Of a DNA stretch of 64,000 bases, positions 1-7,879 are shown piece by piece. Within the stretch, counting starts at the first letter, position 1. Each line of letters begins with the position of its first letter. Both the position numbers and the translations under genes were made by a program. The notes below the pieces were generated by a model. That model was not told the DNA's origin, ran no database searches, and was given only the letters and a program-made list of their open reading frames with translations. The stretch comes from Microcoleus sp. AS-A8 (GTDB lineage Bacteria; Cyanobacteriota; Cyanobacteriia; Cyanobacteriales; Coleofasciculaceae): NCBI GenBank assembly GCA_039962225.1, contig JAMPKV010000001.1, forward strand, positions 777,232-841,231, written 5' to 3'.

Positions 1-294
1 GGTATTTTTCCCAATCCAGACTGAATAGTTCTGCTGGTCATCTCCCACTACCAGGCCATCTTCCAGGCCATGCATCACAACGCCATCTTGAATATTGGTT
101 CCTGCCCCAATGTAAAACGGTCCCCCTTCATCGGAGCGAATGGAAGTTCCTGGTGAAACCAAAACATTCTCACCAATATGTACATCCCCAATAATGTTAG
201 AAAAAGAATGTACGTAGGCCGTTTCATGAATTGTAGGTTCCGCCAAACTGCTCGACCAAGGGGTCGGCGGAGCCGCGTAGCTGCGGACTGCCAT
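1..294 (-). CDS. ccmM: Carboxysome assembly protein CcmM, N-terminal part (cut by window edge)
   Basis: Reading leftwards from ATG at 294 gives 98 codons that run off the window without a stop. The protein begins [15 protein letters not shown] and continues with [19 protein letters not shown] and [14 protein letters not shown], the left-handed beta-helix (gamma-carbonic-anhydrase-like) domain that opens CcmM. CcmM nucleates beta-carboxysomes: the N-terminal domain trimerises and binds shell and CcaA/CcmN, while C-terminal small-subunit-like repeats (outside this window) cross-link Rubisco. The start is supported by AGGAGGA at 303-309, about 8 nt upstream. It is the last visible gene of ccmK2-K1-L-M; ccmN would be expected further left. 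The 332-bp gap to ccmL is long for an operon. The call is firm, but the full length and number of Rubisco-binding repeats cannot be seen. Confidence 0.96.
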   Translation of the reverse strand, partial: MAVRSYAAPPTPWSSSLAEPTIHETAYVHSFSNIIGDVHIGENVLVSPGTSIRSDEGGPFYIGAGTNIQDGVVMHGLEDGLVVGDDQQNYSVWIGKNT

Positions 295-360
295 CGAGTC
301 TTCCTCCTATCTGAAAAAGCGATACACAAGCGTAAGGGATAGGCTTGAAAGCTAGTAGAT

Positions 361-549
361 GAAAAAGGATAAAGTGTGAAGTTTGAAGTATGAAGTCATC
401 GAACATTTCCGTTGGATGGGATGCCTCCTGACTCTTCTGTCCGAGCCAATCAATGTTGGGTTGGATTAAGGGAGTTGGAGTCACAAGTTTTTACCATCGA
501 CAACTGAGAAAGTTTAGCCTTCATGCTTCATTCTTCATCCTTTAATGCT
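361..549. repeat. Imperfect inverted repeat of degenerate heptamers, ccmL-ccmM spacer
   Basis: The 332-bp spacer 295-626 holds no credible gene. Its left arm (about 361-395) contains AAAGGATAAAGTGTGAAG followed by TTTGAAG and TATGAAG units. The right arm (about 519-549) reads, in reverse complement, AAAGGATGAAGAATGAAG then CATGAAG. The arms pair apart from a few mismatches and one extra heptamer on the left, and they enclose about 123 nt. This matches the style of cyanobacterial short tandemly repeated repetitive (STRR) DNA. In the ccm transcript it could fold into a long hairpin between ccmL and ccmM. Confidence 0.6.
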
Positions 550-626
550 TTTGCCACTACCGTTGGTGAGTCTTAGCGGCTTAAAGAGCGCTTCTAACAC
601 TCCAACGTTATCACTCTTGTAACCTA

Positions 627-929
627 CTAACGATATTGATCTTTTTTGCTGTAGAGAGTTTGATTATCAACACTCACAGTATCGATAATGCCCACTACCA
701 TGGCGTCGATCGGACGAGTGTTACTTTCCCCCACCTGACGAGCCGCACTCCCACGGCTCACCAGAACCCACTCATCTATTCCCGCACCGACAATATCTGC
801 TGCCACTTCGTACTGGGGCAGTGGCTGTCCCTCTTCATCCAGGAGTTGCAACAAGAGGAATTTAACGCCTCTTAGACTCGGTTCTTTGTGAGTACTGACA
901 ACCGTGCCGCGAACTTTGGCAATTTGCAT
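627..929 (-). CDS. ccmL: Carboxysome vertex protein CcmL
   Basis: This 100-aa protein starts MQIAKVRGTVVSTHKEPSL and contains LVSRGSAARQ and RPIDAMVVGIIDTV, which are hallmarks of the CcmL/EutN pentamer family. CcmL pentamers cap the twelve vertices of the icosahedral beta-carboxysome shell. Length and order match the family and the standard ccmK-K-L-M order. The ATG at 929 is preceded by GGAGGG about 5 nt upstream. It lies 205 bp after ccmK1, and that spacer contains an inverted repeat. Vertex protein is needed in far lower amounts than the hexameric tiles, so the spacing could matter for dosage; that part is inference. Confidence 0.97.
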   Translation of the reverse strand: MQIAKVRGTVVSTHKEPSLRGVKFLLLQLLDEEGQPLPQYEVAADIVGAGIDEWVLVSRGSAARQVGESNTRPIDAMVVGIIDTVSVDNQTLYSKKDQYR

Positions 930-940
930 TAACCCTCCAA

Positions 941-1072
941 ATTTGGGATTTAGGATTTTAGGTGCAAGGATTATTCCTGTTCATCCCACCTCATTGGGGA
1001 TTGGAAATGATTAATCCGCAGCTCAGTTTTGATATTCTCTCGCTGATTGCCAAAATCCTTTAATCCAAATCC
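941..1072. repeat. Imperfect inverted repeat in the ccmK1-ccmL spacer
   Basis: The left arm, about 941-962, reads ATTTGGGATTTAGGATTTTA then GG. The right arm, about 1050-1072, is CCAAAATCCTTTAATCCAAA then TCC. They pair as an imperfect inverted repeat with a central stretch of about 87 nt. Spacer 930-1134 has no gene. The arrangement resembles that in the ccmL-ccmM and ndhF4-ndhD4 spacers. Confidence 0.55.
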
Positions 1073-1134
1073 GGTGCGAAGAAAGCGCCTTAATAGGCGA
1101 TCGGCAATCTAAAATCTCAAGTGATTTGACTGTC

Positions 1135-1476
1135 CTACGGGCGGTTGAGCGGACGGATGGCATTCGTACTCTCGCGGAACTGCTGCACATCTTCGGTGTA
1201 GCGAATCGGCAGAACGTATTCCAGGTTTTCGTGAGGACGGGCAATAATATGAGTAGACAAGACCTGACCCCCATTCACCCGCTTCACATTATCCACTCCA
1301 GCCGCTACCGAGGCTTGTACCTCGGAGACATCCCCCCGCACAATTACAGTTACACGACCACTCCCAATTTTTTCGTAACCGACTAGGGTGACACGAGCGG
1401 CTTTCACCATTGCGTCTGCGGCTTCAACAACAGCAGGAAAACCTAAAGTTTCTACCATTCCGACGGCGATTGACAT
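1135..1476 (-). CDS. ccmK1: Carboxysome shell hexamer protein CcmK1
   Basis: The protein has 113 aa and a single BMC (Pfam00936) domain: [20 protein letters not shown], then [12 protein letters not shown] and the C-terminal [18 protein letters not shown]. It forms the hexameric tiles of the beta-carboxysome facets. Its C-terminus, about 10 residues longer than that of its neighbour and ending NAIRPLNRP, is the usual difference between CcmK1 (about 111 aa) and CcmK2 (about 103 aa). ATG at 1476 has GGAGC about 7 nt upstream. It follows ccmK2 by 93 bp. The two paralogues are nearly identical over the first 90 residues, so the 1/2 assignment rests on order and tail length. Confidence 0.94.
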   Translation of the reverse strand: MSIAVGMVETLGFPAVVEAADAMVKAARVTLVGYEKIGSGRVTVIVRGDVSEVQASVAAGVDNVKRVNGGQVLSTHIIARPHENLEYVLPIRYTEDVQQFRESTNAIRPLNRP

Positions 1477-1547
1477 GAATTTAGCTCCAAGATTCTAAGA
1501 TTTTTTTGATTTATATGTGTTGCTAGAACAAGCGCGAAGAAAGTCAA

Positions 1548-1560
1548 CCGACTCAGTCGG
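1548..1560 (-). terminator. Short hairpin just after ccmK2, possible attenuator
   Basis: CCGACT and AGTCGG flank a single C, a perfect 6-bp palindrome starting about 10 nt beyond the ccmK2 stop. A realistic RNA fold has a 4-bp stem and a 5-nt loop, and it is followed on the minus strand by the T-rich TTGACTTTCTTCG. It is weak as a terminator, but it sits where partial termination would favour ccmK2 over downstream genes. Confidence 0.3.
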
Positions 1561-1569
1561 GGCTATTCG

Positions 1570-1881
1570 CTAAAAAGTACGGAACTGCTCGACCGCTTCG
1601 CTATAACGAATCGGCAGGACGTACTCTAAGTTCTCATGGGGACGAGCAATGATGTGGGTTGATAAAACCTCACCCCCATTGACTCGGTTAGCGGCTTCAA
1701 CCCCAGCCGACACTGAAGCTTGCACCTCAGAGACATCTCCTCGCACAATCACGGTGACGCGAGCGCTACCGATTTTTTCATAACCCACAAGGGTGACACG
1801 AGCGGCTTTTACCATCGCATCTGCCGCTTCGACAACAGCCGGAAAGCCTTTAGTTTCAATCATTCCTACAGCAATTGGCAT
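1570..1881 (-). CDS. ccmK2: Carboxysome shell hexamer protein CcmK2
   Basis: The 103-aa single-BMC-domain protein ([20 protein letters not shown] ... ending VEQFRTF) matches CcmK2 in length and sequence. CcmK2 is usually the most abundant facet hexamer of the beta-carboxysome shell, with a central pore thought to admit bicarbonate and RuBP. As first gene of the ccm operon it is read leftwards from the 681-bp region shared with ndhF4. ATG at 1881 is preceded by CAGGAGA about 8 nt upstream. Length, motif [18 protein letters not shown] and gene order make the call secure. Confidence 0.97.
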   Translation of the reverse strand: MPIAVGMIETKGFPAVVEAADAMVKAARVTLVGYEKIGSARVTVIVRGDVSEVQASVSAGVEAANRVNGGEVLSTHIIARPHENLEYVLPIRYSEAVEQFRTF

Positions 1882-2562
1882 TGGTGCTTTTCTCCTGTGG
1901 ATTCCTCAAATACAGCATCGACCCATCAGTCTTTAGGAAAAATCGGACGAGGGGTGCAATTTTTACTGTGAGAAAGTTCTCTCATTTAGTGCTAAACCCA
2001 GCATAGAGAAGCTTGGTGCACTTTATCAATATAATTTATTATAATAATTCTCAATGAAACAGGTTAAAAAAACTTAACATTATTAGTTTATCGGCTATAG
2101 GATTTAAGGAAAACGCCCTGTTTTCGAGAAGGGACGCTTTTGATTTATAATTTCTTTATAAAGTCTCTAAGCTGGAATCCTAGTAGCTAAAATTCCTGAC
2201 AGTTGACGTTTCTGAGAAAACTTCACGGTTGACGGGTGCAACCCTAAGTGTACAGACCAGAAGTGAAGGAGTTCCTCGACTTAAACTCATAAGTTAGTTT
2301 TATGGGTTTGATTAGGGTAGCTTTTCTCAGTAAACCTTCTGCATCTTTGGGGGTTAAATTAGGGAATGAAAGAAACCCATCAGGGAAGCATATTGGGAAA
2401 ATAAGCATTCGTGAGATGAGGAAGTCTAAGAATCAACAAAACCAGCAAAAATAACGATATTAACTCCTTAGAGATAAATAAAAATTGGCTCTTTAAAAAA
2501 CAATTGTGGAGTTATTTTCCCGGAAATTTAATTAACTAGGAGAGATAAGGAGGTATGAAAGC
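1882..2562. promoter_or_regulatory. Divergent control region between the ccm operon and ndhF4-ndhD4-cupB
   Basis: These 681 bp have no credible gene and must carry promoters for both carbon-concentrating operons. Visible elements: a very AT-rich stretch at 2024-2060 with TCAAT repeated at 2026-2030 and 2051-2055; a perfect 7-bp inverted repeat TTTATAA/TTATAAA at 2144-2162; and a short GGTTG/CAACC hairpin near 2225-2241. LysR-type regulators (CcmR/NdhR, CmpR) control inducible CCM genes in cyanobacteria, and the AT-rich dyad is a plausible operator. However, the spacing does not match the NdhR consensus I remember, so no regulator is assigned. Confidence 0.5.
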
Positions 2563-4461
2563 GTGACTCAGGAGTTTCTCACTCAGACAAGCTGGTTGGT
2601 TCCTTTTTATGGTCTAGTGGGAGCCGTTTTAACCCTCCCCTGGGCAACAGGAGTGATTCGTCGCACTGGCCCTCGACCGGCAGCCTACTTCAACCTGTCA
2701 ATGACGGTCTTGGCTTGTATTCATGGCTGGTTACTCTTAGGGTCGGCCTTGAGCCAGCCCCCACAAGAGTTAGTCATTCATTGGTTGCAGGTGGCTGACT
2801 TAGACCTATCTTTAGCACTAGAAATCTCCCCCATTAGTGCTGGGGCAATGGAGGTGGTAACGTCTCTGAGCCTCTTGGCGCAACTCTATGCTCTGGGTTA
2901 CATGGAGAAGGATTGGGCGTTAGCTCGGTTTTTTGCCTTAATGGGATTTTTTGAGGCAGCGATGAGTGGAATTGTGATTAGTAATTCCCTATTCCTCACT
3001 TACGCCCTCCTGGAAATGCTCACCCTCAGCACTTACCTAATCGTAGGCTTTTGGTATGCTCAGCCGTTGGTAGTAACCGCTGCACGAGATGCATTTTTAA
3101 CCAAACGGGTGGGAGATGTCTTGCTGTTAATGGGTGTCGTAGCGCTGGCGACGATGGCGGGAAGCTTAAACTTTCCGGACTTGTATCGCTGGGCAGAAAC
3201 CGCTAACTTATCGCCAACAACGGCAACCTTGCTGGGATTAGGGTTGATTGCTGGACCTCTGGGAAAATGTGCCCAATTCCCTCTACACTTGTGGCTCGAT
3301 GAAGCCATGGAAGGGCCAAACCCAGCCTCATTGTTGCGGAATTCATTAGTGGTCAGTTGCGGTGCTTATGTGCTGATTAAGCTAGTGCCGGTTTTATCGC
3401 TGTCGCCCGTGGGATTATCCACTCTCATCGTGATTGGAACCGTGACGGCGATTGGAGAATCCTTTGTCGCGATCGCCCAAATTGATATTAAGCGATCGCT
3501 CTCCCATACCACCAGCGCTTGGCTGGGTCTAGTTTTTATCGCCATCGGCGTGCAGCGACCCGATGTGGCTGCCGCCTTGCTGGTTGCCCATGCCGTTGCC
3601 AAAGCCCTGTTGTTTATGAGCATTGGCTCCGTCATTCTCACCACAAGTAACCAAAACCTCACGGAAATGGGGGGTTTATGGTCACGAATGCCCGCTACAA
3701 CCAGTGCTTTTGTGGTCGGTGCGGCAGGTTTAATCGGACTCTTGCCACTGGGAGGTTATTGGGCGCTGAGTAAAGGGATTAACTCTTTGTGGAGTGACTA
3801 TCTCTGGCTCGTGGTCGTCTTTTTAGTCGTTAATGGTGTGACAGCCTTTGGTTTGACCCGTGTCTTTCGTTTAGTTTTCTTAGGAAGCCCTCAGCCCAAG
3901 ACGCGTCGCGCACCAGAAGTCACTTGGCCCATGGCTTTACCGATGGTGATATTAACTGTAGTGACGCTGATCATGCCTCTTTTACTACAGCAACTATCCC
4001 TGTTGCCTCCCTCAAAGTACGAATACTTATTTCAACCCGCCCAGCTTTTATTGGCAGGCTCTAGCTTAGTGGGTTGCATTTTGGGGTCAATTGTTTACCT
4101 TCCCAGAACTTGGTCGCGGTCTGTCCTGATGCCTTTAAAGTTTGTACAAGACTTGTTGGCTTATGACTTTTATATTGATCGCCTTTACCGATTGACCATT
4201 GTTTTTGCCGTGGATTTGTCTTCTAAAATTACGGTATGGATTGATCGCTATATCGTCGATGGATTAGTCAACCTCGTAGGTCTAGTCACCGTTTTTAGTG
4301 GTCAAACTTTGAAGTACAACACTTCAGGTAAAACCCAGTTTTATGCACTGACTATTTTGTTGGGAGTCAGCCTGATGGCTCTTTTGATGATTTGGCCTTT
4401 GAGTCAATGGTCGTTGAGTCAGTGGTCTTTAGAGCAGTGGTCATTGATTAGTGGTCGCTAA
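2563..4461 (+). CDS. ndhF4: NDH-1 proton-pumping subunit NdhF4 (CO2-uptake complex)
   Basis: This 632-aa NuoL/NdhF-family polytopic membrane protein has about 14-16 hydrophobic segments and carries the antiporter-like core (GPLGKCAQFPLHLWLDEAME, then PNPASLLRNSLVV). It couples plastoquinone reduction to proton pumping in the specialised NDH-1MS/MS' complexes that drive CO2 hydration. It is followed by an NdhD paralogue and a CO2-hydration protein with no cupS, and lies beside ccm, which favours the constitutive NdhF4/D4/CupB set over the inducible NdhF3/D3/CupA/CupS set. The start is GTG at 2563, placed by the strong AAGGAGGT at 2547-2554. ATG at 2555 opens only a three-codon frame whose TGA overlaps the GTG. 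Confidence 0.85.
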   Translation: MTQEFLTQTSWLVPFYGLVGAVLTLPWATGVIRRTGPRPAAYFNLSMTVLACIHGWLLLGSALSQPPQELVIHWLQVADLDLSLALEISPISAGAMEVVTSLSLLAQLYALGYMEKDWALARFFALMGFFEAAMSGIVISNSLFLTYALLEMLTLSTYLIVGFWYAQPLVVTAARDAFLTKRVGDVLLLMGVVALATMAGSLNFPDLYRWAETANLSPTTATLLGLGLIAGPLGKCAQFPLHLWLDEAMEGPNPASLLRNSLVVSCGAYVLIKLVPVLSLSPVGLSTLIVIGTVTAIGESFVAIAQIDIKRSLSHTTSAWLGLVFIAIGVQRPDVAAALLVAHAVAKALLFMSIGSVILTTSNQNLTEMGGLWSRMPATTSAFVVGAAGLIGLLPLGGYWALSKGINSLWSDYLWLVVVFLVVNGVTAFGLTRVFRLVFLGSPQPKTRRAPEVTWPMALPMVILTVVTLIMPLLLQQLSLLPPSKYEYLFQPAQLLLAGSSLVGCILGSIVYLPRTWSRSVLMPLKFVQDLLAYDFYIDRLYRLTIVFAVDLSSKITVWIDRYIVDGLVNLVGLVTVFSGQTLKYNTSGKTQFYALTILLGVSLMALLMIWPLSQWSLSQWSLEQWSLISGR

Positions 4462-4472
4462 TCAACGGATGG

Positions 4473-4578
4473 AAGGTTAAAAGGTGAGTAATTGAGCAAG
4501 ATGAGTCGGTTATAGGTTATAAATTTTCACCGTCCGATTTCCCAGATGTGAACCTTGAATTGCCTACCTTTTAACTCG
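4473..4578. repeat. Imperfect inverted repeat in the ndhF4-ndhD4 spacer
   Basis: Left arm 4473-4496 contains AAGGTTAAAAGGTGAGTAAT. Right arm, about 4553-4578, reads GAGTTAAAAGGTAGGCAATT in reverse complement. About 56 nt separate them. The 157-bp spacer otherwise holds only the ndhD4 ribosome binding site (AAAGGAGA near 4601-4608). The element could fold as a hairpin in the ndhF4-D4 mRNA. Confidence 0.55.
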
Positions 4579-4618
4579 ATCAAGGACAGAATGGTTTTAG
4601 AAAGGAGACTCGTAAATT

Positions 4619-6124
4619 ATGCTCAGTGCCTTGATTTGGGTACCAATATTAAGTGCCGCAATTGTGGGATTTTGGCCTGGAATCATCACATCTAAGGGTG
4701 CCCGTCAAGTGGCGTTGGCCTTTACTACAGGGCTATTGATCTGGTCAGTTGTACTACTAATTCAGTTTAATCCTGGGGAAGGGAGTCAGCAGTTTCAGGA
4801 GCATCTATCCTGGATTGATGCTTTGGGTTTGACCTATAGTCTGGGCGTGGATGGTCTATCTATACCCTTGCTGATATTAAATGGATTGCTCACGGGAATT
4901 GCGATTTATAGCAGTGAAGAAAATATCGAACGACCCCGTTTATATTACGGGCTAATTCTGTTATTGAATGCTGGGGTGGCAGGAGCCTTTCTGGCGCAAG
5001 ATTTGCTACTATTTTTCCTGTTTTACGAGCTGGAACTGATTCCCCTCTATTTGTTGATTGCCATCTGGGGTGGACAACGCAGAGGCTATGCAGCCACCAA
5101 ATTTTTGATTTACACAGCGGTTTCCGGAGCGTTAATTCTGGCGGCATTCCTGGGCGTCGTGTTTTTGAGTGGTACCCCAAACTTTGCTTATCAAGAGAGT
5201 CTGAATCTTGCGTCTTTACTCCCGATGGGCAAACAACTTCTGCTACTGGGAGCTATCTTGATTGGCTTTGGAATTAAGATTCCTTTAGTCCCCTTTCACA
5301 CCTGGTTACCCGATGCCCACGTTGAGGCATCAACTCCTATTTCTGTCCTGCTAGCTGGTGTACTGCTGAAATTAGGCACCTATGGTTTGTTGCGTTTTGG
5401 CTTAGGGTTGTTTCCTGATGCTTGGGCAATTCTGGCTCCTTGGTTAGCCTTGTGGGCAGTGGTGAGTGTGCTGTATGGAGCTTTAAATGCACTCTCCCAA
5501 CGCGATATGAAAAAAATGGTAGCCTATAGCTCTGTAGCTCACATGGGTTATATCCTCCTGGCTGCCGCTGCTGCCACACCCCTCTCGCTGGTGGGTGCTG
5601 TCATCCAGATGGTGAGTCACGGTCTGATATCGGCGCTACTGTTTTTATTAGTCGGTCTCGTTTATAAGAAGACAGGTTCACGGGATTTAGACATTCTCAA
5701 TGGCCTACTTAATCCGGAACGGGGTTTACCACTCATTGGTAGTTTGATGGTTTTGGGTGCGATGGCCAGTGCGGGAATTCCGGGAATGGTCGGGTTCATT
5801 TCCGAATTTCTGGTATTTCGGGGCAGTTACCCAATTTTCCCGACACAAACTCTCCTGTGTATGATCGGTACGGGATTAACCGCTGTTTACTTTTTGGTGT
5901 TACTAGATCGCGCCTTTTTTGGCCGTCTGTCTATACGGGTGATCGATTTACCGAAAGTACTCTGGAAAGAGCGTATGCCAGCCATTGTTTTAGCGATTTT
6001 GATCGTGATCTTCGGAATCCAACCCGGATGGTTGGTTACTCTAAGTGAAACGACGACAGCCGCCATGATCAAGTCATCACCTACTATTGCACTTCAGGTA
6101 TCTCCACAGCCGCCTGAACAGTAG
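4619..6124 (+). CDS. ndhD4: NDH-1 proton-pumping subunit NdhD4 (CO2-uptake complex)
   Basis: The 501-aa NuoM/NdhD-family protein has many membrane segments. Typical motifs are [40 protein letters not shown] and LLKLGTYGLLRF, with the pump lysine and glutamate positions retained. It is the second antiporter-like subunit of the NDH-1 module that accepts CupB. It differs clearly from the other NdhD in this window (40717-42345), which is longer and of respiratory type, so the two are functionally distinct paralogues. ATG at 4619 follows AAAGGAGA by about 10 nt. Subtype 4 rather than 3 is assigned from context (no cupS, next to ccm). Confidence 0.85.
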   Translation: MLSALIWVPILSAAIVGFWPGIITSKGARQVALAFTTGLLIWSVVLLIQFNPGEGSQQFQEHLSWIDALGLTYSLGVDGLSIPLLILNGLLTGIAIYSSEENIERPRLYYGLILLLNAGVAGAFLAQDLLLFFLFYELELIPLYLLIAIWGGQRRGYAATKFLIYTAVSGALILAAFLGVVFLSGTPNFAYQESLNLASLLPMGKQLLLLGAILIGFGIKIPLVPFHTWLPDAHVEASTPISVLLAGVLLKLGTYGLLRFGLGLFPDAWAILAPWLALWAVVSVLYGALNALSQRDMKKMVAYSSVAHMGYILLAAAAATPLSLVGAVIQMVSHGLISALLFLLVGLVYKKTGSRDLDILNGLLNPERGLPLIGSLMVLGAMASAGIPGMVGFISEFLVFRGSYPIFPTQTLLCMIGTGLTAVYFLVLLDRAFFGRLSIRVIDLPKVLWKERMPAIVLAILIVIFGIQPGWLVTLSETTTAAMIKSSPTIALQVSPQPPEQ

Positions 6125-6359
6125 CTGGAGGACTAAGGTCGAGTTTCTCCCTACCCCTTTTGTCCCCTGCTTCCCTTGGCTGAGGGCAATGCCAATCCTT
6201 CTCAGACTGAGGAATTTGGGAAATGGGAAAAGAAAAATTTTCGTCTTTGGGGCAATCGGGGTAGCTGGAAGAGCTAAAAATATTAAACTATGTAAAGATT
6301 CTGAGTTCTACGGTTTTCAATCCCAGCTTTAAAAACACAGTTAGATCACGAGAAGTTAA

Positions 6360-7490
6360 ATGGTACTCAGCAAAACAAAGTCCCGTAATCATCCACTAGA
6401 ATCCTATATTGCTCGACTGATGGCTGGTGGGGCATTGTTAGAGGATTCGCCAGAAAATGTCATGGAGGTTGTGGGAATTCTTCATAGTTACGGTATCGTG
6501 CTTGATGCCTATTCCCGAAATCTAAATTACATTGCCGAACATCAATTTTTGGTATTTTTCCCCTTCTTTAAATACTTTAATGGGGAAATTTCCTTTCAGA
6601 AGCTGCTCCGCCACTGGTGGCAAGATCGGATTAATTTTGAGTATGCCGAATATTGCATGAAAGCCATGTTTTGGCATGGTGGGGGTGGTTTAGATGCCTA
6701 TGTGGATTCACCGGAATTTGAGAAGCGATCGCGCCAAGCCATTGATGCCAAGTTTCGGGCTAACCCTCTGATACAGGGACTCTCCTTTCTGTTCCCTGAT
6801 TTTCTGTTAGAACAATCGCGTCAGATGGCTTATTACAGCGGGTTAGGGCAATTCTGGCGGGTGATGAGTGACATGTTCTTAGAACTGTCGGAACTCTATA
6901 ACCAGGGGAAAATTACAACAATTCCCGAAGTTGTCGAACTGATCCAGAGCGCTTTAGTAAAAAGCGCGAATCTACCGATTACCTACTCGGTAAACATTCG
7001 GGGTAAATCCTATGAAATTATCCCCAAATCCGCTGGTTTGACGTTCCTGATGGATACAGCCGTGCCCTATGTTGAGGCGGTATTCTTCCGAGGCACACCC
7101 TTCCCTGGCACGGTTTCTTACAATGCACAGGCGAACCAGATTTCTCCCGATCAAAGCCGCTTTGCTTATGGGGCATTGTATGCCGACCCCTTACCCATTG
7201 GGGGGGCTGGAATTCCGCCGACGCTGCTGATGCAAGATATGCGCCATTATCTGCCCGATTATATGCACGATATTTATAAGCGATCGCGTCGGGGAGAGGA
7301 TGATGCACGGGTACAAATTTGCATCAGTTTCCAGAAATCAATGTTTTGTGTCACGACAGCGGCAATTTTGGGGCTAGCACCTTATCCAATTAACACCACA
7401 GATCCCCAACAACAACAGAAAAATCGCGTGTATTTGGAAGGGTGGATGGATCGGTTGAGAGAGTCACGCATCAATCAGGTGAATGGATAG
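6360..7490 (+). CDS. cupB: CO2 hydration protein CupB (ChpX)
   Basis: This 376-aa protein starts MVLSKTKSRNHPLESYIARL and is of the ChpX/ChpY (CupA/CupB) family, which occurs only beside ndhF/ndhD in cyanobacteria. It is soluble in character (no membrane helix) and is thought to sit on NdhF/NdhD in the cytoplasm, where a zinc site turns CO2 into bicarbonate using energy from electron transport. The motif MFWHGGGGLDAY is seen near residues 102-113. The shorter length relative to CupA (about 450 aa in my memory) and the lack of cupS downstream favour CupB. It lies 235 bp after ndhD4; that gap shows nothing notable. A hairpin follows in the 3' region. Confidence 0.85.
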   Translation: MVLSKTKSRNHPLESYIARLMAGGALLEDSPENVMEVVGILHSYGIVLDAYSRNLNYIAEHQFLVFFPFFKYFNGEISFQKLLRHWWQDRINFEYAEYCMKAMFWHGGGGLDAYVDSPEFEKRSRQAIDAKFRANPLIQGLSFLFPDFLLEQSRQMAYYSGLGQFWRVMSDMFLELSELYNQGKITTIPEVVELIQSALVKSANLPITYSVNIRGKSYEIIPKSAGLTFLMDTAVPYVEAVFFRGTPFPGTVSYNAQANQISPDQSRFAYGALYADPLPIGGAGIPPTLLMQDMRHYLPDYMHDIYKRSRRGEDDARVQICISFQKSMFCVTTAAILGLAPYPINTTDPQQQQKNRVYLEGWMDRLRESRINQVNG

Positions 7491-7582
7491 CAAGCTGTAA
7501 CCCTTAGAAATCGCTAATAAACAGGCTCAGCCTGCCAGGGAAAACTATAGCGCTTTTCCCAAGAATCAAATATCGGTAGTCT

Positions 7583-7610
7583 GTAGGGGGAACTTATGCC
7601 TTCCCCCTAC
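7583..7610. terminator. Perfect 10-bp palindrome downstream of cupB
   Basis: GTAGGGGGAA and TTCCCCCTAC enclose an 8-nt loop, 92 nt after the cupB stop. There is no clean T-run, so it may be a dispersed cyanobacterial palindrome that works as a 3'-end hairpin rather than a classical terminator. The rest of 7491-7879 shows no gene. Confidence 0.45.
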
Positions 7611-7879
7611 TGTTTCGTCTATGTATAGCAGTCGCCAAGGGAATTAGGAATCGCCCAACGTCTCAAATCATGGGCTGCTAAGATTTAGAAATAAATTGCA
7701 ATTTTTATTTCTAAATGGTTCCACTCCGCAAGGTTTCGGGGAACTCTATAACTGAACTTCTTGAGAGTTGTTAGCCAACCCGATTGTAGATGAATCCTAT
7801 CAATCAATACATTGAAGATTTTGCGAGGATACAGCCAAACAAAAATCAACATTTCACCTCAGAGTCATTCAAGAGCGTT

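Noticed and set aside
224..484. Minus-strand 86-codon frame across the ccmM start
   Set aside because: It overlaps the certain ccmM N-terminus in another frame and has no family-like sequence.
2025..2056. NdhR/CcmR operator candidate (ATCAAT and TCAATG)
   Set aside because: The order and the 20-bp spacing do not fit the remembered TCAATG-N10-ATCAAT arrangement, so no site is claimed.
6087..6332. Plus-strand 81-codon frame after ndhD4
   Set aside because: It overlaps the ndhD4 end, has no ribosome site and odd composition; treated as spacer.
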